Positions 18,432 to 26,221 of a stretch of 64,000 nt of DNA are shown piece by piece (positions within the stretch are counted from its first letter, which is position 1; the number at the start of each line of letters is the position of its first letter). This stretch comes from Siccirubricoccus deserti (GTDB lineage: Bacteria; Pseudomonadota; Alphaproteobacteria; Acetobacterales; Acetobacteraceae). The notes beneath the pieces are model-generated. The model worked only from the letters and a program-made list of their open reading frames with translations, ran no database searches and had not been told where the DNA came from. A program made the position numbers and the translations under genes. Where the stretch lies: positions 124,001 to 188,000 of the forward strand of contig NZ_JACOMF010000002.1 of the NCBI RefSeq assembly GCF_014283215.1, given 5' to 3'.

Positions 18432-18773
18432 ATGATCCGCAACGCCCTCATCGCTTCCGTCATTGCTCTTGGCACCTTCGGTGCCGCCCAGGCCCAGGAC
18501 AACGGCCCCCGCCTTGTCGGCGGTGGTAACAACGCCGAGGTGGTCTATGCTGTCCCCAGCCATAATGTGGTTGGCGGCGGCGCCGCGACCATCACTGGTG
18601 GTGGCGATAACCTTCGCATCGCCTATGGCAGCGGCACCACGACCCAGGAGCAGAATGGCCTGGTCGCCGAGCTGATCGGTGGCGGCAACGACAGGCAGCT
18701 GGTCTACCGCCCGGTGGCCCCTGCCCACACCGGGTCGCTGCTCGCCGGCCATCCCGCGCGCCAGGGCGGCTGA
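18432..18773 (+). CDS. small exported protein with three GGG repeats
   Basis: A 113-residue protein with a Sec signal (MIRNALIASVIALGTFGAAQAQ). The mature part is three repeats of about 16 residues spaced 20-30 apart: LVGGGNNAEVVYAVP, ITGGGDNLRIAYGSG and LIGGGNDRQLVYRP. The pattern is hydrophobic-x-GGG-(N/D)(N/D)-x3-(V/A)-Y. There are no Cys residues and no recognised domain. An AGGAG-like site (gaggagagatttcc) precedes the ATG. It is divergent from the OhrR-type gene, with palindromic sites between, so oxidative control is possible. The function is unknown. Confidence 0.75.
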   Translation: MIRNALIASVIALGTFGAAQAQDNGPRLVGGGNNAEVVYAVPSHNVVGGGAATITGGGDNLRIAYGSGTTTQEQNGLVAELIGGGNDRQLVYRPVAPAHTGSLLAGHPARQGG

Positions 18774-18786
18774 CCCAGGCTGGTCC

Positions 18787-18842
18787 AGGGGGCGCCTGCC
18801 CCGTGGCTGGGAAACGCGAGGGGGCGACGCCTCCTCGCACCC
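18787..18842. repeat. GC-rich dispersed intergenic element, copy A
   Basis: After the small exported gene lies CCAGGGGGCGCCTGCCCC and, further on, a GAGGG...CCCTC stem around CGACGCCTCCTCGCA. The TCCTCGCACCC part and the CCAGGGGG block recur near metZ (42466-42516), so this looks like one member of a genome-wide repeat family. It may also terminate the converging genes. Confidence 0.45.
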
Positions 18843-19949
18843 TCAGTTCAGCAACTCAGCTGTGACGTCGCCCAGCGACCCACACCCCGCCAGCCGCATC
18901 GCCACGCCGAGTTCCTCCACGATGCGCCCGAGCACCGCCTGGACCCCCTCGGCCCCGCCCAGCGCCAGCCCCCACCACATCGGCCGGCCAATGGCGACCG
19001 CCGTTGCCCCGGCAGCCAGGGCCTTCATCACATCCAGCCCCCGCCTCGGGCCGCTGTCCATCAGCACCGGCACCCGCCCCGCCACCGCAGCGACGCAGCG
19101 CGGCAGCGCCTCGAAAGCCGCCGGCGCGCCGTCGAATTGCCGGCCGCCATGCGAGGAGACGATGAGCGCCGCGGCGCCCGCCTCCATCGCCCGCCGGGCA
19201 TCGGCCGCTGCCAGCACCCCCTTAGGCACTACCGGCAGCGGTGCTCGCGCCATGAACCAGGCGAGATCCGCCCAACTCAAACCCGCATCGGTGCCGCCCA
19301 GCAGCGGGTGGGCATAACTTGGCCGGTCATTGCCCCGGGCGAGGGCCGGCGGCGGGGTGAAGCCATGTGCCAGGTCGCGCTCCCGGAAGGCGGCGATCGG
19401 TGCGTCCAAGGTCGGCACCAGCGCGGTATAGCCGGCCGCCGCTGCCCGCGTCGCGAGGTCGAGCGCCATCCCCCGGTCGCGCGGCAGGTACAGCTGGAAC
19501 CAGCGCGGCCCGCCGGCAGTGGCCACCTCCTCCAGGCTGCGGCTCGCCACCATCGGCGCGCAGAACAGCGCCCCGGCGGCGGCGGCGCCCCGGGCGCTGG
19601 CCACCTCGCCCTCCGGATGCGCCAACCCCTGCAGCCCCATCGGCGCCACCAGCACCGGATGCGCCAGCGCCTGGCCGAGCAGGGTCAGCGAGAGGTCGGG
19701 CGGCCCGACCCCGGTCAGCATCCGCGGGGTGATGGTGGCGGCGTCCAGCGCTGTTCGGTTGCGCCGCTGGGTCAGACCGGCCCCGGCGGCGCCGGCGATC
19801 CAGTCATAGGTGGCGGGTGGCAGCACGGCCCGGGCCGCGGCCTCCAGCGCCTCCATGCTGGTAATCCGCAGTGGCGCAGCCGCCGGCTGGCCCAGCACCG
19901 CCGCGCCCATTGCCGGGGCCGCCAGCACGCCACGGCGGGTCGGGCTCAT
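18843..19949 (-). CDS. FMN-dependent alpha-hydroxy acid dehydrogenase
   Basis: A 368-residue member of the glycolate oxidase/L-lactate dehydrogenase (LldD) family, which oxidises L-2-hydroxy acids with FMN. It shows PATYDWIAGAAG (FMN-contacting Tyr), VLVAPMGLQGLAHPEGE, WFQLYLPRDRG, the active-site SSHGGRQFDG with catalytic His, and DSGPRRGLDVMKALAAGATAVAIGRP for phosphate binding. The N-terminus MSPTRRGVLAAPAMGAAVLG resembles a Tat/Sec-like leader, unusual for the family, so it may be exported. Its start overlaps the glk stop by 4 nt. Confidence 0.88.
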   Translation of the reverse strand: MSPTRRGVLAAPAMGAAVLGQPAAAPLRITSMEALEAAARAVLPPATYDWIAGAAGAGLTQRRNRTALDAATITPRMLTGVGPPDLSLTLLGQALAHPVLVAPMGLQGLAHPEGEVASARGAAAAGALFCAPMVASRSLEEVATAGGPRWFQLYLPRDRGMALDLATRAAAAGYTALVPTLDAPIAAFRERDLAHGFTPPPALARGNDRPSYAHPLLGGTDAGLSWADLAWFMARAPLPVVPKGVLAAADARRAMEAGAAALIVSSHGGRQFDGAPAAFEALPRCVAAVAGRVPVLMDSGPRRGLDVMKALAAGATAVAIGRPMWWGLALGGAEGVQAVLGRIVEELGVAMRLAGCGSLGDVTAELLN

Positions 19950-20854
19950 CGCCAGGCCAGGGTGGCCAGGCCGAGCATCGCCGGATCCTGGCGCAGGATG
20001 AGCCAGGCCGGGATCGGCGCCAGCCAGTCGCGGAACCGGCCCTTGGCTTCGAACCGCGTCCTGAACTCCGAGGCGGCGAGGAAGTCCGGGAAGCGCGGGC
20101 AGATGCCGCCGCCGATGAAGACGCCGCCGCGGGCGCCATAGAGCAGCGCCAGATCGCCGGCGACACCGCCGAGGATGGCGCAGAACATCGAAAGCGCCTC
20201 CCGGCACCGCGCATCCGTGCCGGCAATGGCGCGGACGGTGATCTCGGTATCCTCGAGCGCCGGATCGCCGCCGAGCGCGGCATGGATGTTCTCGATCCCC
20301 ATGCCCGAGAGCAGCCGCTCAGCGGAGACATGGCCGTACTTCGCCCGCAAGGTCTCGATCACCGCGGCTTCCCTTGCGTCATGCGCGGCGAGGCTGGCAT
20401 GACCGCCCTCGCTTGCCAGCACCCGGTCGGGCGGCAGGAAGGCACCGACGCCGAGGCCGGTGCCGGCGCCGAGCACGGCCATCGGCGCTCCCTTCTCCCC
20501 CACGCTGCCGCCGAGCTGCAGCAGGTCGGCGCCGCCGAGATGCGGCAACGCCCAGGATAGCGCCTCGAAATCATTCACCACCCGGACCCGGCCGATGCCC
20601 AGCGCGGCGGCGATCTCGGCGCCATCCACCACCCAGCCGCGGTTGGTCAGCCGCACCTGGTTGTTCTGCACCGGGCCGGCGACGGCCAGCACCGCGGACG
20701 CGGGGGGCGGGCGGTCTCCAAGATAGGCGGCGATGGCGGCGGCGATGTTGGTGAAGCCGTCCAGCGCGAGCTTGACCGGCGGGGTGTAGGTGGTGCCGTC
20801 GTGCAGGGCGAAGCGGGCGTTGGTGCCGCCGATGTCGGCGATGAGAGTGTTCAT
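19946..20854 (-). CDS. glk: glucokinase
   Basis: Glucokinase of the bacterial Glk family (not ROK), 302 residues. ADIGGTNARFAL at residues 6-17 is the phosphate-1 loop; VNDFEALSWALP holds the catalytic Asp, and VLGAGTGLGVGAFL and GARGGVFIGGGICPR complete the ATPase core. EGGHASLAAHDAREAAVIETLRAKYGHVSAERLLSGMGIENIHAAL is the typical hexose-binding and hinge segment. The 3' end overlaps the hydroxyacid dehydrogenase by 4 nt. A perfect 10-bp hairpin (20865-20887) lies just upstream of the ATG. Confidence 0.94.
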   Translation of the reverse strand: MNTLIADIGGTNARFALHDGTTYTPPVKLALDGFTNIAAAIAAYLGDRPPPASAVLAVAGPVQNNQVRLTNRGWVVDGAEIAAALGIGRVRVVNDFEALSWALPHLGGADLLQLGGSVGEKGAPMAVLGAGTGLGVGAFLPPDRVLASEGGHASLAAHDAREAAVIETLRAKYGHVSAERLLSGMGIENIHAALGGDPALEDTEITVRAIAGTDARCREALSMFCAILGGVAGDLALLYGARGGVFIGGGICPRFPDFLAASEFRTRFEAKGRFRDWLAPIPAWLILRQDPAMLGLATLAWR

Positions 20855-20864
20855 GGGGCGCAGT

Positions 20865-20887
20865 CTGGAGGGGCTCTGCCCCTCCAG
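20865..20887. repeat. perfect palindrome upstream of glk
   Basis: CTGGAGGGGC-TCT-GCCCCTCCAG is a 10-bp perfect stem with a 3-nt loop, 11 bp from the glk start. Similar three-base-loop palindromes occur elsewhere in the window (46766-46792), pointing to a REP-like family. Confidence 0.6.
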
Positions 20888-20999
20888 GCCACCCCGCCAA
20901 GGGCCGAAGGACCCCTGGAACCCGATTGTGAGCGGGTGATGGCGCCTTGCCACCGGGGCGAAGCGGTCCGTACCCTCCTCGAAAGGGAGGAAACGGCCC

Positions 21000-22109
21000 A
21001 TGAAGATCGATCATGTCTCGCTGACGCTGTTCGCCTGGGACGGGATCCCGCCGACAAAATACCACGCCGCCAGCCGGCTGGACTCGGGCTCCTCGGCGCT
21101 CGGGCTGCTGCGCATCGGCACCGACAGCGGCATCATCGGCCATGCCTTCCTCGGCTCCGCCACCCATACCGCGGTGAACGACGGGCCGGGGTTGATCCGC
21201 TTCCTGAAGCCCCTGCTCATGGGCCAGGACCCACTGGAGCGGGAACGGCTGAACGCCGCGCTCTGGCCCTGGTCCCGGCTGATCTCGGTGCGCTCGATCG
21301 GCGCCGTCGACGTGGCGTTGTGGGACATCGCCGGCCAGGCGGCGGGCATGCCGATCCACCGGCTGCTCGGCACCACCCGCCACAGCATCCCGGCCTATGC
21401 CAGCAGCGCCGTGCTGCCCTCCATCGAGGCCTATGCCGAAGAGGCGCAGCGCTTCAAGGCGGATGGCTGGGCCGCCTACAAGATCCACCCGCCGCAGCAT
21501 CCGCCGACCGACATCAAGGTCTGCCAGGCGGTTCGCGCCGCGGTCGGCGACGACTACACGCTGATGCTGGACAGCACCTGGTCCTACGACTTCCCCGCCG
21601 CGGTCCGGGTCGGGCGCGCCATCGAGAAGCTCGGCTTTCTCTGGTACGAGGACCCGCTGCACGACCAGGACATCACCAACTACGTCAAGCTGCGGCAGAA
21701 GCTCGACATCCCGATCATGGCGACGGAATACCCGCAGGCGGGGCTGGAGAGCTACGCGCCGTGGCTGCTGCTGCAGGCCACCGACTACCTGCGCGGCGAC
21801 GTCGCGGTGAAGGGCGGCATCACCACGCTGGTGAAGACGGCGCATCTCGCCGAGGCCTTCCGCATGACCTACGAGATCCACCACGGCGGCAATTCGCTGA
21901 ACAACGTGGCCAACCTCCACGTCGCCTGCGCCATCCGCAACACCACCTATTTCGAGGTGCTGCTGCCCGATGGCGCGCACAAGTACGGTCTGGCGCAGGA
22001 CATCGTGGTCGGCAAGGACGGGCTGGTGCATGCGCCGACCAAGCCCGGCCTTGGCGCCGAGATCGACTTCGAATTGATCGGGCGGAAGCAGATCGCCGTG
22101 CTGGAGTAG
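21000..22109 (+). CDS. mandelate racemase / muconate-lactonizing (enolase superfamily) enzyme
   Basis: A 369-residue enolase-superfamily protein with N-terminal capping domain and TIM barrel. Metal ligands are visible as LMLDSTWSYD, LWYEDPLHDQD and MATEYPQAG. A mandelate-racemase-type Asp-His dyad is suggested by RGDVAVKGGIT and YEIHHGGNS. At the K-x-K position only the second Lys is kept (AAYKIHPP). The overall pattern points to an acid-sugar dehydratase or epimerase, not muconate cycloisomerase. The ATG has a GGAGG site. No sugar transport genes adjoin it, so the substrate is unknown. Confidence 0.87.
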   Translation: MKIDHVSLTLFAWDGIPPTKYHAASRLDSGSSALGLLRIGTDSGIIGHAFLGSATHTAVNDGPGLIRFLKPLLMGQDPLERERLNAALWPWSRLISVRSIGAVDVALWDIAGQAAGMPIHRLLGTTRHSIPAYASSAVLPSIEAYAEEAQRFKADGWAAYKIHPPQHPPTDIKVCQAVRAAVGDDYTLMLDSTWSYDFPAAVRVGRAIEKLGFLWYEDPLHDQDITNYVKLRQKLDIPIMATEYPQAGLESYAPWLLLQATDYLRGDVAVKGGITTLVKTAHLAEAFRMTYEIHHGGNSLNNVANLHVACAIRNTTYFEVLLPDGAHKYGLAQDIVVGKDGLVHAPTKPGLGAEIDFELIGRKQIAVLE

Positions 22110-22178
22110 CTGGCCGAGGCGGCGGGCGGCTTCACGTCTCCGAGCAAGACTGCCCTGCGGCGATCCTCCGACCGGGGT

Positions 22179-22769
22179 TCAGCCGCCTTCCTTCTGCAGC
22201 GCCTCCAGCGCCGCGCCGAAGCCGCGGAAGGAGACCGGGATGCCAACTTGCTGCCCCGCCGGTTCGCGGAACTCCAGCTTGCCCGGCTGTTCCGGCGTGC
22301 GGCCGCGCAGCCGGCGTAGCACCGCCTCGTCGCCCAACTCGAACTCGGCATAGCAGCCGACCGGATTGGCGCTGCAATGGCGGAACGGCAGGGTCAGCGG
22401 CTGGTCGCCCTCCAACGTCAGCCGCGCCGGCTGCGACACCAGCGCATTCACCGGCACCCGCGCGACCATCCGCAGCGGGTCGGTCTTCGCCAGCCGGCCG
22501 ATCGCCAGCACCGAAACCGGCTGCTGCTGCTGGTTCTGAGTCGCCTGAATCATCTCGCAGGCCCGGTTGCCTGGGGTGCGCGTCACGCATTGCACCGTCC
22601 AGTCGCCGAACACCGCGGAGGTGCGTTCCGGCGCGTCCGCCGAGGTGGCCGGGGTCGTCGTAGATGGCGTCGTGGCCGGGGCGGGTGCGCGTGGCGCCGT
22701 CTGCGCCGTTGCGACACCGGCCATGAGCAGGAAACCGAGCGTCGCCAGGCCGAGACTGAATCCGGACAT
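22179..22769 (-). CDS. IalB-family (invasion-associated locus B) exported protein
   Basis: A 196-residue secreted protein: signal peptide MSGFSLGLATLGFLLMAGVATAQ, a Thr/Pro/Ala-rich linker (residues 25-48), then the IalB domain starting FGDWTVQCVTRTPGNRACEMIQ, with further Cys in FRHCSANPVGCYAEFEL. The FGDW...C start, four Cys and the ARLTLEGDQPLTLPFRHC core are characteristic of this alphaproteobacterial periplasmic family, named from Bartonella but common in free-living species with no known biochemical role. A CCCCGG-ccctgt-CCGGGG hairpin (22833-22850) lies in the gap to hldE. Confidence 0.87.
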   Translation of the reverse strand: MSGFSLGLATLGFLLMAGVATAQTAPRAPAPATTPSTTTPATSADAPERTSAVFGDWTVQCVTRTPGNRACEMIQATQNQQQQPVSVLAIGRLAKTDPLRMVARVPVNALVSQPARLTLEGDQPLTLPFRHCSANPVGCYAEFELGDEAVLRRLRGRTPEQPGKLEFREPAGQQVGIPVSFRGFGAALEALQKEGG

Positions 22770-22902
22770 GAAATCCCCACGCAGGAAAATGCCGTGGCCC
22801 CAGCCGGCTCAACCAGGGCTGTAGCCAAGCTGCCCCGGCCCTGTCCGGGGCGATGATGGCTCTAGCGCGGTGGTTGCAGCGTTACAACCGCAACTGCGCG
22901 GC

Positions 22903-24339
22903 TCAGGCCGGTTCCGGCTGGGGTGTGGCGCGGCGGACCGTGCCGCCCCATTCCTGCAGCAACTCGCCGCCGGCGACCGTCTCCGGCGCCCGGTGCGGAT
23001 CCTGCACCAGAACATCCGGCCGCAGCAGCCGGATCAGCTCCACCGGGGTGGGCGCACCGAAATGAACGATGAGGTCGACGCTGGGGGCCTCCGCCAGCGT
23101 CCCTGCCAAGGCGTCGCCATCGGCCAGGCCGACCACCAGCCGGTCGCACCAGGACCGTGCCTGGGCCAGCAGCCCGGCATCGCCCGCCGCCCGGCTGCCG
23201 GCAAGGAAGCCGACGCGCAACCCGGCCCGCCGCCAGCGCTCCACCCGTTCCGCCGCATGCGACCGGCTGGCGAGTTTGCGCATCGCCATGCGGCCGGGGG
23301 TCAGCACTTCCAGCAGCTCATCCTCCCGCACCACCGCGATGCCGGATTTGCCGATGGCGATGCCAGCGGCCAGCGCCCCGAGCCGTGCCGCCACCGGCAG
23401 CGCCAGCCCGGCGGCGAGGCTGGTCGCCACCACCGCCAGCAGCGCGTCGCCGGCGCCGGCGGCGTCCACCACCTCCGCCACATCGGCGGCGATGTGCTGC
23501 ACCGCCTCGCCGGCCGGGGCATCCTCCACCAGGGTCACGCCCTGCTCCCCGCGCACCACCATCACCGCGCCATAGCCATGGGTGGTGCGCAGGGCGGCGG
23601 CGGCCAGGGCGATCTCCGCATCGGTGCGGGTCGGCAGGCCGGTGGCGGCGGCAAGCTCGGCGCAATCGGGCAGGATAAGGTCGGCGCCCGCGTAGCGCGC
23701 GGGGTCGCCACCCTTCGGGTCCACCACCACCTTGCGGCCGGCGGATTGCGCGGCGGCGATCAGCCGGGCAGCGGTGTCGCCATCCAGCACGCCCTTGCCG
23801 TAGTCGGACAGCACCATAACCTTGGTCGCCGCCACCGCATCGGCGGCGATCCGCACCAGCCGATCGGCGAGGCGCTGGTGGATCGGCGCCACCACCTCGT
23901 GATCCACCCGCATGATCTGCTGGCCGGTGGCGACGAAGCGGGTCTTGGTGGTGGTGGCGCGGCCGCCCTGCACCAGCAGCCAGGGCTCCACCCCCGGCTG
24001 GCCGCCGATCAGCCCGGTGAGGTCGCTGCCGGCCTGGTCGTCGCCAACCACCGAGACAAAGGCGACGGCGGCACCAATCGCGGTAAGGTTGCGGACCACG
24101 TTGCCGGCGCCGCCGGGCAGCGCTACTTCCCGTTCCACCGCCAGCACCGGCACCGGCGCTTCGGGACTGACGCGATCGACCCGACCGTAGACGTAACGGT
24201 CCAGCATCGCGTCGCCGACCACGAGGATCGCGCCGCGCTTGAGTTGGCGTACCGCATCGGCAAGGTCGGTCGTGATGGGACCGCCGGCGGCAGATGTCTG
24301 ACCGGGCGCGGAGCCGTGCATTGCATTGCGGTAGCGCAT
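22903..24339 (-). CDS. hldE: heptose kinase (HldE-like) with degenerate adenylyltransferase domain
   Basis: The N-terminal 320 residues are a PfkB/ribokinase-type D-glycero-D-manno-heptose 7-phosphate kinase: ILVVGDAMLDRYVYGRVDRVSPEAPVPVL, LPGGAGNVVRNLTAIGA, LSDYGKGVLDG, and the catalytic AAGAGDALL near residue 293. The C-terminal 120 residues align with the HldE nucleotidyltransferase (LLAQARSWCDRLVVGLADGDAL, LIRLLRPDVLVQDP) but lack its active site. The FD-x-LH-x-GH motif is replaced by FLAGSRAAGDAG, the middle is shortened, and the final S-T-T helix is missing. Kinase activity is likely; adenylyl transfer is not. The start (24339 or 24321) is uncertain. It follows the phosphatase gene by 77 nt. 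Confidence 0.85.
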   Translation of the reverse strand: MRYRNAMHGSAPGQTSAAGGPITTDLADAVRQLKRGAILVVGDAMLDRYVYGRVDRVSPEAPVPVLAVEREVALPGGAGNVVRNLTAIGAAVAFVSVVGDDQAGSDLTGLIGGQPGVEPWLLVQGGRATTTKTRFVATGQQIMRVDHEVVAPIHQRLADRLVRIAADAVAATKVMVLSDYGKGVLDGDTAARLIAAAQSAGRKVVVDPKGGDPARYAGADLILPDCAELAAATGLPTRTDAEIALAAAALRTTHGYGAVMVVRGEQGVTLVEDAPAGEAVQHIAADVAEVVDAAGAGDALLAVVATSLAAGLALPVAARLGALAAGIAIGKSGIAVVREDELLEVLTPGRMAMRKLASRSHAAERVERWRRAGLRVGFLAGSRAAGDAGLLAQARSWCDRLVVGLADGDALAGTLAEAPSVDLIVHFGAPTPVELIRLLRPDVLVQDPHRAPETVAGGELLQEWGGTVRRATPQPEPA

Positions 24340-24416
24340 GCCGGGCTTACGGCGCAAGCCACGCACGCGGGATTCGGCGGAATTCGCGCATCGAGCGGCC
24401 GGAACCCGCCATCATA

Positions 24417-25130
24417 TCACACCACCAGGAACCGCAGCCTTTGGCCTTCCAGCACCAGGCAGGTCAGCGTTCCGCCAAAGCAGGCGCCGGTGTCGATGCC
24501 GATACGGTGCGCCCGGATCGCCGGCTGGCTCGCCGGGGTGTGGCCATGCACCACCACCTGCGGCAGGTCGCCCTCATAGGACAGGAAGGGCTCGCGGATC
24601 CAGATCAGGTCAAAGGGGTCCTGGCGTTCCAGCGGGATGCCGGGCCGCACCCCGGCATGGACGAAGAGGTAGTCGCCCACCCGGTGCTGCAGCGGCAGTT
24701 GCCGCAGCATCTCCAGGTGATCCTCCGGCACCGCGTCCCAGGCATCAGGGTCCTCGGCCGCGACGCCGTAGCTGCGCAAGGTCTGCGCCCCGCCATTGTC
24801 AAGCCAGAACGGCATCGCCCCCTCCGCCGCATCGGCGGCGCAGGCGTCGAGCATCATCGCCTCATGGTTGCCAAGCAGGTTCACCACCTCGGCCTCCGGC
24901 AACGGCGAACGACCGATCAGCCGGTCGAGCACGGCGGCGCTGTCCGGCCCCCGGTCGACGTAATCGCCGAGGTGGACCAGCGTCACGCGCGGCACCGGCC
25001 GCGCCCGGGCATCGGCCGCAATCAGCCGATGCATTGCCGCCAGTTTGTCGTCGCAGCCATGCACATCGCCGACGGCATAGACGCGCATGCCCGGCGGCAG
25101 GCTGCCGGGCGCTAGGGTTTCGTTCACCAT
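24417..25130 (-). CDS. PPP-family serine/threonine phosphatase / metallophosphoesterase
   Basis: A 237-residue calcineurin-like phosphoesterase of the PPP type. All metal-ligand blocks are present: YAVGDVHGCDDKL (GDxHG), VHLGDYVDRGPDS (GDxVDRG), NLLGNHEAMML (GNHE), and later VVVHGHTP and IDTGACFGG. The protein resembles the bacterial PrpA/ApaH-like group; ApaH activity is possible but cannot be shown. It is divergent from the EAL-like pair (53-bp gap) and precedes hldE on the same strand, so a cell-envelope or signalling link is only contextual. Confidence 0.9.
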   Translation of the reverse strand: MVNETLAPGSLPPGMRVYAVGDVHGCDDKLAAMHRLIAADARARPVPRVTLVHLGDYVDRGPDSAAVLDRLIGRSPLPEAEVVNLLGNHEAMMLDACAADAAEGAMPFWLDNGGAQTLRSYGVAAEDPDAWDAVPEDHLEMLRQLPLQHRVGDYLFVHAGVRPGIPLERQDPFDLIWIREPFLSYEGDLPQVVVHGHTPASQPAIRAHRIGIDTGACFGGTLTCLVLEGQRLRFLVV

Positions 25131-25183
25131 CCGGCGTGACTCTAGCCGAGGATTTCCCGCTTCGCACTGCGCAAGGACTGCGC

Positions 25184-26221
25184 ATGACCGTGACCATCGC
25201 CGAACCCCCCCGCCCTGTTGCCGCCTCGCCGCTGGCGGCGGCGCTGCCGCGCCTGCTGGCGGGCGCGGCGCTGCGGGTTGCGCCGGAGGCCAGGCTGGCC
25301 GGGCCGGCATCGCGCCGCCGCATGGCCCGCGCCCTGCTGCTGGACGTCTCCGAGGCCGCCGGTAGCCAGGTGTTCGAGACCCTGGCGGGGGAGCTGTTGC
25401 TGTTCGGCGCCCCGCCCCGCGCCGCCACCCAGGCCGCGCTGCAACTCGGCCGGCTGGCCGGGCTGCCGCCGCCGCCGGTCTGGCTGCTGCCCCAGGATGC
25501 CGCGCCGTTGCTGGCCTGGGCGCAGGATGCGGTGCTGGCGCCGCCCGCCGGCCCGCCGGCGCTTGTCCCCCCCACCCCCGGCCTCGCCGGTCTCGATGCC
25601 CGGCTGGAGGTGCTGGCACCGGAACGGCTGCTGCGCAGCCGGCCGCTGCGGCGACCGGTGCCCGGTGGAGGCCCAGGCACCGCCATGGCGACCGCCGGGG
25701 TGCGGCTGCGCCTCTGCCGCCGCGACCTGGCCGCCGAGCTCGGCACCCTCGCCGCCGACCCCGACCTGCTGCGCCATGCGGAGGATCGGCTCGCGACCCG
25801 GCTGCTGCACCCGCTGGCCGCCTGGGCGTTGGAGTTTCCCGGCCTTTGGCTACTGCCGCTGCCGCGCGCCGTCACGCCGCTGCCGCCGGCCCGGCCCGGC
25901 CTCATCGGCGTGCTGCCCCTCGCCGCTGTCGGCGATGCCGGCTTCGGCGCGGCACGGCAGGCGCTGGCGGCGCAGGGCTGGGGCCTGGCGCTGGAAGGGC
26001 CGGAAGCGGCCAGCCTGTCGCTGTTCGACCTCACCGCCCTGCCGGCCGACCTGCTGCTGCTGCGCTGGTCGTCGGCGCTGGCCGAGCCGGCGGCGCTGGC
26101 GGCGCTGCGCCGGGCCGATCCGGCACGGCTGGTGCTGACCGCGGCGGCTGGCGCGGAGGCGCTGGAATTCGCCGGCCGGCTCGGCCTTGCCGCGGTGTCA
26201 GGGCCGGCGGTGGCGGGGTGA
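25184..26221 (+). CDS. uncharacterised protein with degenerate EAL-like domain, first of a pair
   Basis: A 345-residue, Leu/Ala/Arg-rich soluble protein with no signal peptide. The C-terminal 120 residues follow the layout of an EAL phosphodiesterase domain: a helix AARQALAAQGWGLALEG, then LSLFDLTALPADLLLLRWS, then PARLVLTAAAGAEALEFAGRLGLAAVSGP. The catalytic DDFG, K-x-D and E-G-V-E positions are replaced (EGPE, LLRW, AAAG), so it should not cleave c-di-GMP. The EAL relation is my inference from pattern, not from a search. The next gene overlaps by 4 nt (GTGA). Confidence 0.55.
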   Translation: MTVTIAEPPRPVAASPLAAALPRLLAGAALRVAPEARLAGPASRRRMARALLLDVSEAAGSQVFETLAGELLLFGAPPRAATQAALQLGRLAGLPPPPVWLLPQDAAPLLAWAQDAVLAPPAGPPALVPPTPGLAGLDARLEVLAPERLLRSRPLRRPVPGGGPGTAMATAGVRLRLCRRDLAAELGTLAADPDLLRHAEDRLATRLLHPLAAWALEFPGLWLLPLPRAVTPLPPARPGLIGVLPLAAVGDAGFGAARQALAAQGWGLALEGPEAASLSLFDLTALPADLLLLRWSSALAEPAALAALRRADPARLVLTAAAGAEALEFAGRLGLAAVSGPAVAG

